A stretch of DNA of 64,000 nt from Verpa conica (lineage: Eukaryota > Ascomycota > Pezizomycetes > Pezizales > Morchellaceae), in contig JAUFSD010000016.1 in assembly GCA_033030425.1 (NCBI GenBank), positions 372,001 to 436,000 on the forward strand, in the 5' to 3' direction. Position numbers and translations under genes: made by a program. The notes under the pieces are model-generated. The model was not told where the DNA came from and did not search any database. It saw nothing but the letters and a program-made list of their open reading frames with translations. Positions 12,502-24,746 of the stretch are shown here, piece by piece; position 1 is the stretch's first letter; every line of letters starts with the position of its first letter.

Positions 12502-14295
12502 GTGTTTTTTTTTTTTTTGAAAGTCATGTAGGTGAATCGGCTCAGGAAGCCCGAGATATAGGTAAAGAACCGCGGGAGATAAAGGCGTACGGATTTGAAA
12601 ATGGACCTTAAGTTGTGTCTCTTAATCCCTCTGTACTTATTGTAGAGGATTTATATACTCTATAACTCGATGCTGGCTCTTATCTGTCTAGAGGCGCTCT
12701 CCCATCAACCTACCTATTTAATTACCCCGAAGTTCCTATCTCCGTTATCCATAAGTGTAGGGACTACTAATAGAACAGTAGCATGTGTTCTAGATTTTTA
12801 CTTCTCCCGGCACTAACATAGTACCCCCCAAGGTTGTGCGTCTTACATGCATATTCGCATGGGTTTGAGATAGTGAAATGCTTCTCGGTGGCATAAACAT
12901 ATGATTTTTTTTTGATAGTGGCTTGGTTACAATTGTCTTCATACGTACAATCCTAGGAACACCGGACGGCGTTGCTTAGCGTTGTTTCTCCACACAGCTA
13001 ACATCGAACTATATCACCCCAATCAGTTTGTAGAAACACGAGGTTAAGACTAGAAGAGAAACTGTTGCAGTAGTGCTGATACATTAAGGTCAATCTTGAG
13101 TTAGCTCCAAGTAACTACTCACCGACCTTAAAATTCCTACCTTTGATACCTGAAAATACATACTCCACTTAAATTTGATTTGATTAATGCTTGTAGAGCT
13201 TGCATAATGATTACATCAGACAGCGGGGTAGCAGTCCCTGAATATAATACCATAACCCGGCTCCAACTGCAGATTTGCACATGAAATGCCTGAGAAAGCG
13301 GGATAATCGATATATCATAGCCTAAGCTCTGTAGATTTCTATAAAGTTTTATGGGGGCCTTTGTTTCAGCTGCAGTTAAACCCTGTAGTTGCATTACTCA
13401 AGTACGATATGTGTGTTCTAATTAACTTCTAGAAGACGATCAAAACGTACCCCCGGCACCAACATGTGCGGCGTTTGGATGTTCCGTGCAACTGAAAACT
13501 CCCAGTACAGGTTTAATAGGTGATATTATAGTCTAAAAATTCGTAAAATCCCTCATTCTATCAACTGATCGCTTCGAGAATTTTACCCAAGTAAGTAATT
13601 GGCAATTGGCCGCGTGAGCCATGCATGGAAGACGTGCTCCCACCCCGAAAACCTGGTCCTACATGGCAGGGAAACAATGTTCTCATAAATCTTTACCGAG
13701 ACTTGAAGAGAATTGTTCTAAGTTATCCTATTCTTGCATGATGTGGAGTTTGGATCTCAGGGATAATTACGCAACTAGGCCTAAGAGCTAAGGTGTAAAA
13801 CATCCTTTTCTAATTACCTGTTCCCCCAGTTCGGTCTATGGTATTTTACAAACAAAAGTGAAACAAAAAACTCCGGAGTCAAGGTTTGAATTGACCCTTT
13901 TTGCTCTCCGAAAATGTTCTAGAAATGTGTACTGACTATAGACCCTGACCGCTCACCCATGTTTCTTGAACATTGCTACCGGAAGTTGTACGCAGTGAGA
14001 TCTCATTTTTTGCTAGTGAGACCCTCCCAAATCTTGGTGGCCACGTGGGCTATCTCATCAAGTAGGTAAACGTTACACGAGTTGGCAAAGCATTTATGCG
14101 GCGCATTCATGGGGGCAAAGACAGGAAGGTGATCTTTCCCGTGGATAGGGGTGTTTTGATAGGCCAAGAAAGATACTTCCTATATGTACCTCTAGGTGGA
14201 GAAGCATCTACGATACTTAGTAGACAATAATATAAAAGCCAGCGGTATTGATCCTGTGATTGATTATATTTCCAATTCAGCAAACCAGCAGCACG
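12502..14295. other. Gene-free stretch upstream of the FAD oxidase
   Basis: No gene is visible. Only one open frame exceeds 80 codons (13137-13394 minus); it has no motif and no plausible splice partners. The last 100 bases hold the promoter of the FAD-linked oxidase, with a TATA element at 14231. Confidence 0.45.
14231..14238 (+). promoter_or_regulatory. TATA box of the FAD-linked oxidase gene
   Basis: The perfect TATAAAAG lies 58 nt upstream of the ATG at 14296, a usual distance once a short leader is allowed for. No other TATA element is closer to this start. Confidence 0.55.
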
Positions 14296-15924
14296 ATGAA
14301 GCTCTCCTTTACTCTCGGTTGTTGTCTTCTGATTGGGGGTTCAATTGCTACGGATCTCCAGCTAATTTCATCAAATATCCAATGCATTTCCCTCGCAACC
14401 CTCTTTCCCACCCAGGTCTCCTATCCTCAATCGACGGCCTACAACACAACTAATTCCCAGTTCTGGGACCAGACGTGTATTCTGTCGCCAACATGCATCT
14501 TCTACCCTACCTGCACCAGCGATGTATCCGTTGCCCTTAAGCTTCTCAAGTTCATGAAAGGCCGTTTTGCGGTCAAGAGTGGCGGTCACTTCTCAATCCC
14601 AGGATATAACAACATCGATAAAGGTGTTTTAATATCCATGGAACGAATGAAGACTATGACCTGGAAATCCAGTAATACCGTGTTAGAGTTATCTCCAGGC
14701 GTTCTCTGGGGAGAAGCATATGACAAAGCCGCGGAGAAGGGCAAGCACGTTATTGGAGGCAGAATACCAGATATAGGAGTACCTGGCTTCCTTCTTGGCG
14801 GTGGACTATCATACCTTGGAGCTGAGTACGGATTTGGGTGTGACAATGTTGTTGGGTTTGAGGTATACTCCCAGATACTTGCTCCAGAATAAAAGACCAC
14901 CGACTAATCCTACCTCAGGTTGTTCTCGCCGATGGAGAAATTGTATACGCGACTCCTTCAAAGTACCCCGACTTATACAAAGCCTTAAAGGGCGGTTCAT
15001 CCAACTATGGCATCGTTACACGATTCGATGTTTCTGCATACCCGGCGGTCGGAGGGTGGGGAGGACAGATGCTCACTGCTATCGACTCTAACGCAACAAG
15101 AGAGAAGATGTTAGATGCCATTGCAGACTTCCATATAAATGGGGCATTAGACAATAAGACGGGGGTGATTGCTAGTATTGTCACATGGCCCGAAAGAGGC
15201 CTCAAAGCATTCCTAGGAAACATCTTTTATTCAGCAGTAGTACCAGCAAATACCACGCCAGAGTCTCTTTCTAGCATTCTTTCGATCGGAGGAACTTCAA
15301 GTCTTGGTAATATAACACTTTCAGAAGCAGTCACGATTACTGGAGCTGGTGCAACAAAGGGAACCGCGAGGTAAGCATATTATTTTTCGCACAACCCCCT
15401 AAAATACAAAAAAAAAAAAGAAACTAATTTCTAAATTCTCTTACAGAAACACCTTCCATGTAGGCAGTGTAGTAGCCACAAAAGAGTCGCTCAAAAAAGT
15501 AGATCAAATCTTCCATGACGAATTCGCCAAACTCTCTGATGTTGCCGGTCTACGAACTGTCCTCGTCTTCCAAGCCATCCCTCCGTCCTTCGTCTACGCT
15601 GGGTACAAAAATGGCGGGAACCCAATGGGCTTAGATGCCTCTAGAGGAACTGTAAGCTGGATCAGTCAGAGTGTTAGCTGGACGAATGCGGCAGATGAGT
15701 ATAGGGTTAAGCTTGCCCAACGGACTGCAAAGGATGCTTACATGGCGTGGGCGTGGAAAAACAATCTGGGAGACGAATTTTTATATTTGAATGACGCGGA
15801 TGAGTTTCAGGATGTTTTTGGGAGTTATGGGAGTGAGAACGTGAAGTTCTTGAAGACTGTAAAAGCGAAGTATGATCCGGATGGAGTTTTCGAGAAGTTG
15901 ATGCCAGGTGGGTATAAGATTTAG
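14296..15924 (+). CDS. Secreted FAD-linked oxidoreductase (PCMH/BBE type)
   Basis: Predicted exons are 14296-14862, 14919-15370 and 15447-15924 (499 codons, 498 aa). The start has a hydrophobic signal peptide (about residues 1-19). The FAD-binding PCMH domain follows, with KSGGHFS at about 94-100; its His98 is the expected covalent FAD attachment site. Next come [27 protein letters not shown] and CDNVV. The C-terminus ends with KYDPDG...PGGYK, the berberine-bridge-enzyme tail. No cysteine is seen at the second flavin-linkage position of plant BBEs, so the flavin is probably bound through one bond. Enzymes of this kind oxidise alcohols, sugars or metabolite intermediates with O2, or cyclise them. 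Its place between P450 genes suggests a role in tailoring a metabolite, but the substrate cannot be read from the sequence. The signal peptide suggests entry into the secretory pathway. Confidence 0.92.
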
Positions 15925-17267
15925 ATGTATATATGCCGTTATTTTTCCTTTATTAAATAGAATGTATTTATTTTTTTTAACTTTGAGGGTTTAAGACTGA
16001 GGTTTTTGGTACTAGAGTGATGCTTGGGCGTGCATAGGCGAAAAGCAGACAGCTATAACTAGTTCCTCGTAGGCTTGACAATAAGGAATGCCGTTGGCGA
16101 TCGTTCCTTTGTTCGACGCTGAAGAGCTCTGTGTATAATGGAACAGACAAACACGTAGAATGCAGTGATAACACTCCACATAAAGACCTTTTGGATAGAG
16201 TTCATTTTGGTGATTGCTGATGGTATGTGGATACTGTCTGGAGACCGTTTAGACCCAGGACAACTGTCTGCTCATAGTTATATCCGCCGCAAAGCAAGCC
16301 AAGAAACCAGACCTGGGGGGGGCTTACCCCCTCCTCTCCAGTGTTGGTGGGTAAGACCAAGGCTAAACCTTGGTCTCTGGCTTTGCTCGCGACAGGCAAG
16401 TGATATTCTTACCGATCGATAGACATTACAGCCAATAAAGACTTCTTGCCCGAAGCTTACATTCTCGGGCACCTTCTGCCTAGGGTGAGTGCCCCTGCAC
16501 GTGCCTCGGAAAAACCCAACTATCAGAACCTCCAAAGGGACCCACAATCAAATGAAGCGCTTATGTATGTCCCCGGCAAATATTACATGGGAGATAGTTA
16601 TGCGGCGTATAAAGAAACCCTGCTTTTTAACTCAGGGCAAAAAAAAGTACATGAGAACAGGGGTGGTGATCGATTAATCTGCCGGTGGGTTGATATACGA
16701 ATCTTTTAAAGTCGCAATTTTTAGATTCTTTTTGCCAATATGCAATCTGCACTCTGCGAATTGATTTATGAAAGGGAGACACTGCCACCACGCAGGACCC
16801 CTGTATGGCTGGCTACTTCTCACAGTCTCCCCCCAGTTAACACTGCCCCTTACGTAACATTACTAACCCGCCACTCCAGGCGATTATCTAGAATATATTC
16901 ACTCGGAGTCACGTGATTGGACTTAATGCCGGCCTATTGAATAGTCTACAAGCAAATTAATGCTACCAATCATCCCCATAGCCGATATGGATTTTAAATT
17001 AGCGCCCGAATGGGCTAGGTATCATCAAAACTGCCTTATCGTCTGACGATATCTCTTGTACATCAGCTGTTTTTCAAGTGCTTTTCTATTTTCGACCTCA
17101 TGAGGCGGTTATTCGGCCCATCGCTTGGTAGTTTTGCAAATTGTAATGAAGAAACTAGAGTTTCCAAGGCTGTAGATCATGACTTGAGGAGGAAGGAAGG
17201 GCTGGACAACTACCGCATATAACCCGCTCGATAACCCCAGATTTACAGAGCCCCAAGAGCAACAGCT
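15925..17267. other. Intergenic region between FAD oxidase and P450-C
   Basis: No gene is visible. A perfect 9-bp stem with a 5-nt loop (AGACCAAGG-CTAAA-CCTTGGTCT without the break) lies at 16354-16376. Small open frames on both strands around 16165-16709 overlap one another and have no motifs. The last 100 bases contain the probable promoter of P450-C, with a TATAAC-like element near 17217. Confidence 0.45.
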
Positions 17268-19208
17268 ATGACCATCCTCATTGTTTTCGGCTATCTTAGC
17301 TGCTTGGCACTAGCCTACCAAATAGTGAGCTCGTACATTTCGTTTCAGCGCAATCTACGTTTGGTCAAAAAAACCGGTCTCCCCTACATTTCTCGACCAT
17401 TTTTCGAACTCAACCACCTCTACTTTCTCCTCCAGCCTGTTTTTCATTATGCCGTAGATAACATCCCTGAAACGATTAAAAGGAAAATAGACCCTACAAA
17501 CTACCTAAGCATCTACCGGAAAGAGTGGCGGATATATGTAAAGTTTGAAAAACATCAGCAGCTTGGAGATGCTTTCTTTATTGTATCACCGGGAATGCTA
17601 GTGCTCGAGGTAGCAGATGCAGACCTTTGTGTTCAGATTACTGGGAGACGTTTGGACTTTGTTAAGCCAAGTTGGGCTTATGGTACGTAAATCAGCTCAA
17701 AAAACGACTACATACTTGCAATTGTACTAATTACCGACCTTCTATATTAGCAATGACCCGTACATTTGGTCGTAATATTGTTGAGGTAAAATTCTAATCT
17801 TTGAATGTTTACCTACAAAATTCTAACTTGAAAACCAGGCTGAAGAAGAAATCTGGAAAAGACATCGCCGAGTTGTCGCCCCTCAATACAGTGACACTAT
17901 TCACTCCTTTGTCTGGGAGCAAGCCACAAGTTTAGCAGAGGAAATGTTTTCGGAATGGCATAGTCTAGATAACCCAAACACTGTTTACAAAACACCTGAG
18001 ACTTCACGTGAATCGCGAGACTTGAACTCCTTAGCTATCCGCGTCATCATGGCAGCCGGTAAGTTAACAAGCGGCCCAGCAATATTGTTCTATGTACTGA
18101 CTATTTTACGCACAGCGTTTGGAATTTCGATACCATTTCGAACAGACCCTACAGACACACAGCTATCTACAGAAGCAGAAGGGGTTGTCCGTTTCGCAGA
18201 TTCTATGCGGGTTGCCATTGGTGGTGTTATCCCAATAATAGTATTCCCCCGGTTTTTCTTACGATGGGGCACCCCACGCCTCCGCCGACTATCAAAATCG
18301 CTTGACCATGTTTATTCGTACCTGTCCTACGTTATGCACCGAGGCCTCGAGAAGTCAACATCAAAGGAAGTTAAAAAGAGAGGACTCTCAACAGACAGTA
18401 TCCTAAACGGTCTAACGAAGGCATTGGCAAAAGGACCTATACCAGGGGAGGACGAACTATCCTCGAGCGAGATTACAGGGAATATCTTCATGATATCAGT
18501 CGCTGGTTCAGGCACGACCGCGGATACCATGCACTTTACGATGATTATGCTTGCTCTAAATCAGGATTTACAGGCCTGGGCTGCAGAGGAACTAGACGAG
18601 GTTATAAAGGAGTTTGGTGAGAATTGGGAGTACCAGAAAGTCTTCCCTAGACTACCTAGAATTTTGAGCATCATGGTGAGAAATGCAAAACCCGATAAAC
18701 ATATTTTTTTATTTCTAACCTCAAGTAGATGGAAACGGTTCGTTTCTTCCCGCCGGTTGTTTCGATCCCCAAGTGGACTGATGACAAGCCGCAAACCCTC
18801 ACTTATAACAACTCCTCTTTTACCCTTCCTCCAAGGACTTTGATCAGTCTCTCAGGTCCTGGCCTTCACTTCAACCCTAAATCATGGGGCGAGGATGTTG
18901 GTGAATTCCGCCCCCAAAGGTGGTTATCGAAAGACATGAAGACCCTGTGTCGGGAGCATGTTGATGGGAGTTTTATCGCTTTTAGTCGTGGAGCAAGGGG
19001 ATGCCTAGGGAAGCGATTCTCTGAGGCCGAGTTTGTCGCTGTGATGTCAGTCATTTTGAAGAAACATCGTATTGAGTTGGCAGTAGGGGACGGCGAGACC
19101 CTAGAAACTGCGGAGAAAAACGCAAGAATAGCACTAAAGAAAAGTGTAAATCACTTATCATTACATGTTGGGGGAAAGGTTCCGCTGAAGTTTGTCAGAC
19201 GGGTATAA
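17268..19208 (+). CDS. Cytochrome P450 monooxygenase (P450-C), paralogue of P450-A
   Basis: Predicted exons are 17268-17682, 17751-17785, 17839-18058, 18116-18675 and 18729-19208 (570 codons, 569 aa). The fourth intron (57 nt, GTAAGT...CACAG) is a multiple of three and open, so it could be misread as coding. The N-terminus is a membrane anchor followed by GLPYISRPF, as in P450-A. ETVR (ExxR) lies at 412-415, FRPQRW follows, and the haem loop F-S-R-G-A-R-G-C-L-G at 495-504 is canonical (Cys502). The I-helix reads AGSGTT (353-358): the acidic residue before the conserved threonines, Glu in P450-A, is Gly here. That residue usually helps proton delivery to bound oxygen, so catalysis may differ. 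Otherwise the gene looks intact. Substrate unknown. Confidence 0.9.
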
Positions 19209-22200
19209 CCTATGTAACTTTAATATTATTTTTTTTCTTTATTTTTATTCTTTTATTTAGCTTTCCAAGTAATGGGAAACAATTGAAACTGTTGGGCAGT
19301 ATAATAATTATACGTAGTCACTTACTTTCAGGTCAGATAGCTATATATTCATAGTAATAGCTACATACCTAAATGATTATAATAGGTGAATCTTACTCAG
19401 GATATAATGTGACTAACTATCTTAAATACTTGTAACACTATCTACTAATCGAAGCCTTGCAAGCATTAGGCTACCAAAAACAAAACATGATGTTATACAT
19501 ATACGGAGCTGACAAATAGTGTATAAATTTATGATAATTCAAAAAATTAGACCTCTGCAATGAAATAAGATACATCATAGGTGCTCAAAATCGGTTTATA
19601 CCACAAAGGCTTCCCAAGCTTCCCAAGATACCCTAGCTTACGCTAGTGATGCCGCATTTTCGCGGGGCTTAGGAAGCCACAGTAAGCTTAGGCGATGGAT
19701 GAAAGAAGGGTTATAATGAGGGAGGATGGAACAAGAGAGGAAGCAGGGAGAGCTGGGTAATTGGACTGTGACGGGGAAACAAAGACGCTAGAGACGACTG
19801 ATATGTTCTATGTTCAGTTTTTTTGGCTGAAAATTTGTTTTATTTTTTTTTATGAGTACCCTAACTCTATAATCAATCAGAAAATCAATTGTAAATAAAT
19901 TTTAATAACAATAGATGATATAGAGCGAGTGATTTCTGGTGATCACGACTACTTCAATGAATTAATCATAAATACATAATCATGACTACTTTAACAAGTA
20001 AAGTTTCCAATATGCCAAGAGTCATGAACTTAGAGTTATTCATCAATTAGGCCTAATATTGACCTTAAAACGATAGGAAACCCCACCAATCAGCCTGTCC
20101 CTTTTATTATTATCACAGGCTAGGCTGTGACAAACATATCGCGGTAAACCTTATGACCGTTACCTATTGATGGCTCCATTATGATCCTCTACAGAGCACT
20201 CCCCCTGAAATATGTCTTTAACTCTCGGATATTCTGTCTCATACACGAAACACTACTAGCAGAACCACCATCTACCAACTAAGAGTTAATCGATACCACG
20301 AGTGATTGTTTATAGTAAGCCATACGCGGATTTTATTACCGAACTATAAAGTATACAACCCATTTCCAGCACTTTCTCCCTTATATCCTATGTTCATACC
20401 TAGCATCTATCACACCTAAAGCTACTACTATTATGCCATTCTAATATATATGCTACAAGCCTTCAATAGAAGAATCTGTGAGATATGAGACTTATCGTCT
20501 AAACATTAGAACTATAGCCTTTAAACCCTTCTGTAACTTCCTAGGTTCTCCTATTCTTCACCCCATCCCATAAAATTCTACATCCCATGGCCCAAGATAC
20601 AAAATATAATTCAAATAACCCAAAATCTCAAAATCTCACACAGCCCGGAAGAGCTACTATCTCTATCCAGTGTACCTCAAAAATAAGATCTGTGAGATGA
20701 CTCCGTACATATCCTAAACAGTTACCAAACCAGCAGGAGGGATATAACCTAGGCATATCGACCTGTCTTATGATTTTTAGCTACAAGCTCTCAGCTATTA
20801 CGAGTAATCCAATTAAACCCTAATATCACTAGGCTAACTTAGATATAGTATCTTAAAGACCCTCATACTGAGCCCCGAATGCATCTACTCCTCCACTCGA
20901 ATTTATTATTCATTACCACGATGTACGCGTGCTTCTAATTGTTTTTCTGCGATTCCCAACATAAGTTCAATTACGAAAAGCACCACCAAATGACATCATC
21001 AGCCAAAAATAAGCAGACCGACTAAACAGGCTAGCTACCGAGAAACGTGCCTCTCCCCCCCAAAGCCCTAACGTCAGAGAAATCTTGATTGCCAAGAAGT
21101 GCCAAGAAATAGACAAAGGAGGGGTAACATGACTTAAAGACCCCCAAGGTGGCATTTATAGCTGGGAACCCGTGATACTAGTCACTACGTATCAAGTGGA
21201 CCAAGAACTAGGGAGACTACAAAGCAACGTCACCTCCAAACCACAGTCTGCTACATATAAATATAACCCCGCACATTAGTAGTACCGTAGGCGTAAGAAT
21301 TTATATTTCATACTAACACCCCGTCTCCTAAATTATTTATTCCTACTAAGGTACCTAACTTCATGAATTCTTTCCATACCCCCTAATAACTCAAGAGAGG
21401 CGCAGGCCTAAGTCATAATTCGAGAAGTATTTCGAGTTATCGGCGGTTAGACCTCCAACAGCCTAACCAAAGATACGAAACCCCTCACCCAGCTAAACCT
21501 AAAGATCGACGGCCCCCTTTATTAATCAATTAACTATAGTCCCACAAAAATTTAGTTTCAAATTATATCATTTGCAAATCAAAAACAGTTTACGTAACGT
21601 AGAGTGCCAGTCCTGAATCCCCAGAAAACAAATATAATTAATCGTTGTCTTCGACTTAGTTCCCACAACTACAACACTCATGCAAGGGTACTATCTAATG
21701 ATAAAGCCCCCTCAGTGAAATTATTATTAACTCCATGGGTGCGCTTCTCACTCAGTAAATATAAATCTTGTGATTTTCAGTACGGAACCTCATATCTTAT
21801 AGTAAGCCTAGTAATCCCTCAGTTCCACAAAGCTAGCTAAGGCTTTCTGCGGCTTTATAGCGAGATACACTGTGGTGGGGGGGGGGGGGTTATATAGCTT
21901 CCTTGGAAGGCTGATACAGCGCTGGCTACCAAGATCCATCTAGCTTCTCGGTACTACTGTCCATCTTTATCGCGGATACCAGATAAACTTTTCCTTTAGG
22001 AAAAAGAATAGTGTGCCTCTAGGCCCACCCCGTCTATTTCAGTCGTAAGAATCAAAAACGATAGTACTAAAAACTCTTACAGAAACCGTAGATGTAAGAG
22101 GGCTTAGAATAAGCAATAAGTGGTTTCTAAACTCGGCATTAGTTAATAACACAGCCATTCTATGTATTTAGTAGCTCATTAGCTACTACACGCAACATCT

Positions 22201-22300
22201 ACCATCTCTATAATAGTATTCAGACCAGACGGACACTAACAAGGCGTCTAAATCAGTTAAGGGTATAGAGCAATGAAGAACCCAATACTTACTAGAAGAC
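19209..22300. other. Degenerate AT-rich block, probable transposon relics
   Basis: There are no open frames with motifs, but very many TA-rich stops on both strands. On the minus strand a GGGGGAGTG purine tract (complement near 20195-20205) resembles the polypurine tract that precedes the 3' LTR of a retrotransposon. No LTR pair, reverse transcriptase or integrase motif could be read. A GGCTTCC/GGAAGCC inverted pair lies at about 19609-19675. The block separates the oxidative gene set from the conserved genes to its right. Confidence 0.4.
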
Positions 22301-24016
22301 TTTATTACACGTCAACCTATTTTTCCAATCCCATTGGATAACAAAGAAGTTCAGTTCTACAGAACTTATTTCTTTTTTTTTTCTGCATAGAGAGAGAAAA
22401 AGAGATCCAATAGCAAACCACGAAAAAAAAATTCTACGGATGGTGAATGTAATTAGTTTTACCAAACCCGACCCGACCCCGGACCTCCGGCAAAAATACT
22501 TTCGGGGCTTGAAACCTATGATTCTCGGCGCTCGATCCACACGCCCCCGATGAAGTGGTAGACTCGATTGCCGGCGGGAAACAATCGTATCGAAAACAAT
22601 TATGTGTGCAACCCAGCATCCACACACCGAAAGGAAAAAAAAGCCGATTCCCCCATTCCCACACACCCACCACCCAAAAAAAAAGTAGCCAAGACGTCTG
22701 TGTAGTCCTTCATTCCGATCATGAATCGGATTTTTCTATTCTCGATCCGTAGTATGGTGCCAGCCAGCCTTGAAAGTCGATAAATCCCTTCTTTTTTTTT
22801 TTTTTTTTTTCGACTCCTCCTTCTCTCTCTTCACCGCCAACGATTACGCCTGACGCCGACAGTAATTTCCACCACCTCCTCTTCTTCCACTTCCTCATAT
22901 TTAGACAAGGCCTTAATAAAATACAGGGCGGATGGGGAGTCCGGTCAACGCACCCACTCTGAACAAGCCTTGCCGTTGACAGCGTTCTCTGGTAAAGTCG
23001 TAGAACCAGTCAAACCTCTCCGAGTCGCCTTATTTATGTAGTTAGTATCGTAATGATAGAAGCGACTGGTACCTGCAGTTTTGATTGGCCTCAGGCAGCT
23101 TTTACCAGGTAATAAAAACAGAAGGGAGAGGGGGGGAAAAGCTATCCCCCCCTCTCCAAAAATGAAGGTTCATAACCCCGCACTAGCTCTATTGAATAAA
23201 AACTGAACCGAAGCCTCGTTGTCAACTTTTACATACGAGTGCGTCGGGGACCGTGAGAACCTGGTAACAACCAGCTGCTCTAGCGACATGTCAGGCGGAC
23301 GCTTCGTCAAGGGAGACATGCATATGCAAGCAAATTCCCTACTAAATCTGAAGTCCTGAGAGTCGTCTTAGGGGGGGAGGGAAGAGTACATGTAGTCTCC
23401 AGCCCAGGATCGTATTTCTGGATATGGTAGATATTTGAGGGTACGATAGGGAACAGTAAGTCTGAGCACATATGTTGGCGTACGTATGAGTGTAAATAAG
23501 TATGCACGCAATTCCTCCTCCGTGGCAGCTTGTCGCGCAATTTTTTTATTTTTTTATTTTTTTTCTTCTCCTTCAAAACCACAGTCGATCGTGGAGAGAT
23601 GCTTGTCTCACATCCCCAAGATCTCCCCCACAAGTGAATACATAAGCGAACCTATTCAAAATGTTCAGTTTTGTGCGCTGTGTCCACCTCGGCGGTCTCC
23701 TCCTCCCCCCCGTGGGGGTTACAGTTAAAGGATTCAGCGCCCAGAGTACCGCCACTGGGGCTGGCCCGGTATCGCCCTATCAGTGACATCGAGGGGGGGG
23801 TCCTCTTTATGTCAGTCGAGCCCCACTTTTCTTGGAAGCTGAGAGCAACGAATAAGTATTCAAAAAGCCATTCAGTATTCTGTATCTCTCCTCCAGATCC
23901 TTTAGCAACTGTCCTATTACAGCTGCAGACTCCACCTCTGAATCCAATCCACCAGGGGAGAAAGAAAGAAAGAATAAAAACCAGATAGATAGGAAAGAAG
24001 AAGGAAAAAACACACC
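22301..24016. other. Upstream region of the PAR32-like gene
   Basis: No gene is visible. The stretch has many homopolymer runs (a T run of about 20 near 22792-22810, G and C runs elsewhere). It ends in a purine-rich leader (repeated GAAA) and a good start context, CACACCATGG. Open frames on either strand are low-complexity and overlap one another. Confidence 0.45.
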
Positions 24017-24746
24017 ATGGATGGATACGTCAGAATGGGTCGCGGGGGTGCGGGCAACATGTTCACCAAGAGCGAGCTCCACAAGAAGGTAACCCCCCCC
24101 CCCCGCCATTCCAGTTCAGTCCAACCTGTCGAGCTACAGCACAGCGGTCAAAAAAAAAAACACTCGATACTAACAAATCGCCCCCATCAACAGGAAGAGG
24201 ACATTGAGGCCCAAGAGTCTAAAGTGCCGCGTAATGAAGTCGGCGTTGAGGAGACTTCCCCACCACCTCCTCCGGGAGAATACAAACACATGTAACCCGG
24301 TCCCCCCGCTCCTCTTCCTCCTTCTACCCTCCTGCCCCCCCCCCTTCCCCCACTTGATATGATATTTGCTTTACCTAGTTAGTCAGAATCGAGCTTACCA
24401 ACCGGAATACAGGGGCCGCGGTGGTGCTGGAAATTGGTTCGTGCCGGCCGAACTCGCTGGGGGTGTGATCTCGGATCAATCAGAAGCTCCAACACCAGAA
24501 CCCCCGAGCCAGCACCCGCCATCCGTTCGTCCATGGCGTGGCCGGGGAGGTGCTGGAAACTTTGCTGCAGATACTCCGCAAGAGATCGAAGGCATTGAGA
24601 AAGCTGAGGCCGCAAGGGTGAAAGCAGAGGAGGAGCAGATCAGAGCTAGTGTTGAGCAACAACTCCAGAAGCCAACTCAGGCACACATGAGAGACGGGGA
24701 AAAAGGATCACGCAATGAGTTGGGCTGGAGAGAAGCTGGGTTATAA
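24017..24746 (+). CDS. PAR32-like protein with RGRGGAGN repeats (DUF3602)
   Basis: Predicted exons are 24017-24088, 24194-24291 and 24383-24746 (178 codons, 177 aa). The second intron uses the acceptor TTAG at 24379-24382, which is needed to keep frame. Three copies of the short (R/M)GRGGAGN motif are present: near residue 8, in YRGRGGAGNW early in exon 3, and in WRGRGGAGNF about 45 residues later. The linkers are proline- and glutamate-rich, and a Glu/Lys-rich helix and GSRNELGWREAGL tail follow. Fungal proteins with this repeat (DUF3602) include yeast Par32, a phosphoprotein of nitrogen/TORC1 signalling that binds ammonium transporters. Par32 is longer, so only the family resemblance is safe. 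The protein is probably cytosolic and largely disordered; no enzyme domain is seen. Confidence 0.85.

Noticed and set aside
18059..18115. In-frame coding reading of the fourth P450-C intron
   Set aside because: It is open and a multiple of three, but has GTAAGT...CACAG borders, and removing it restores the AFGISIPF block that aligns with GFGVTLPY of P450-A.
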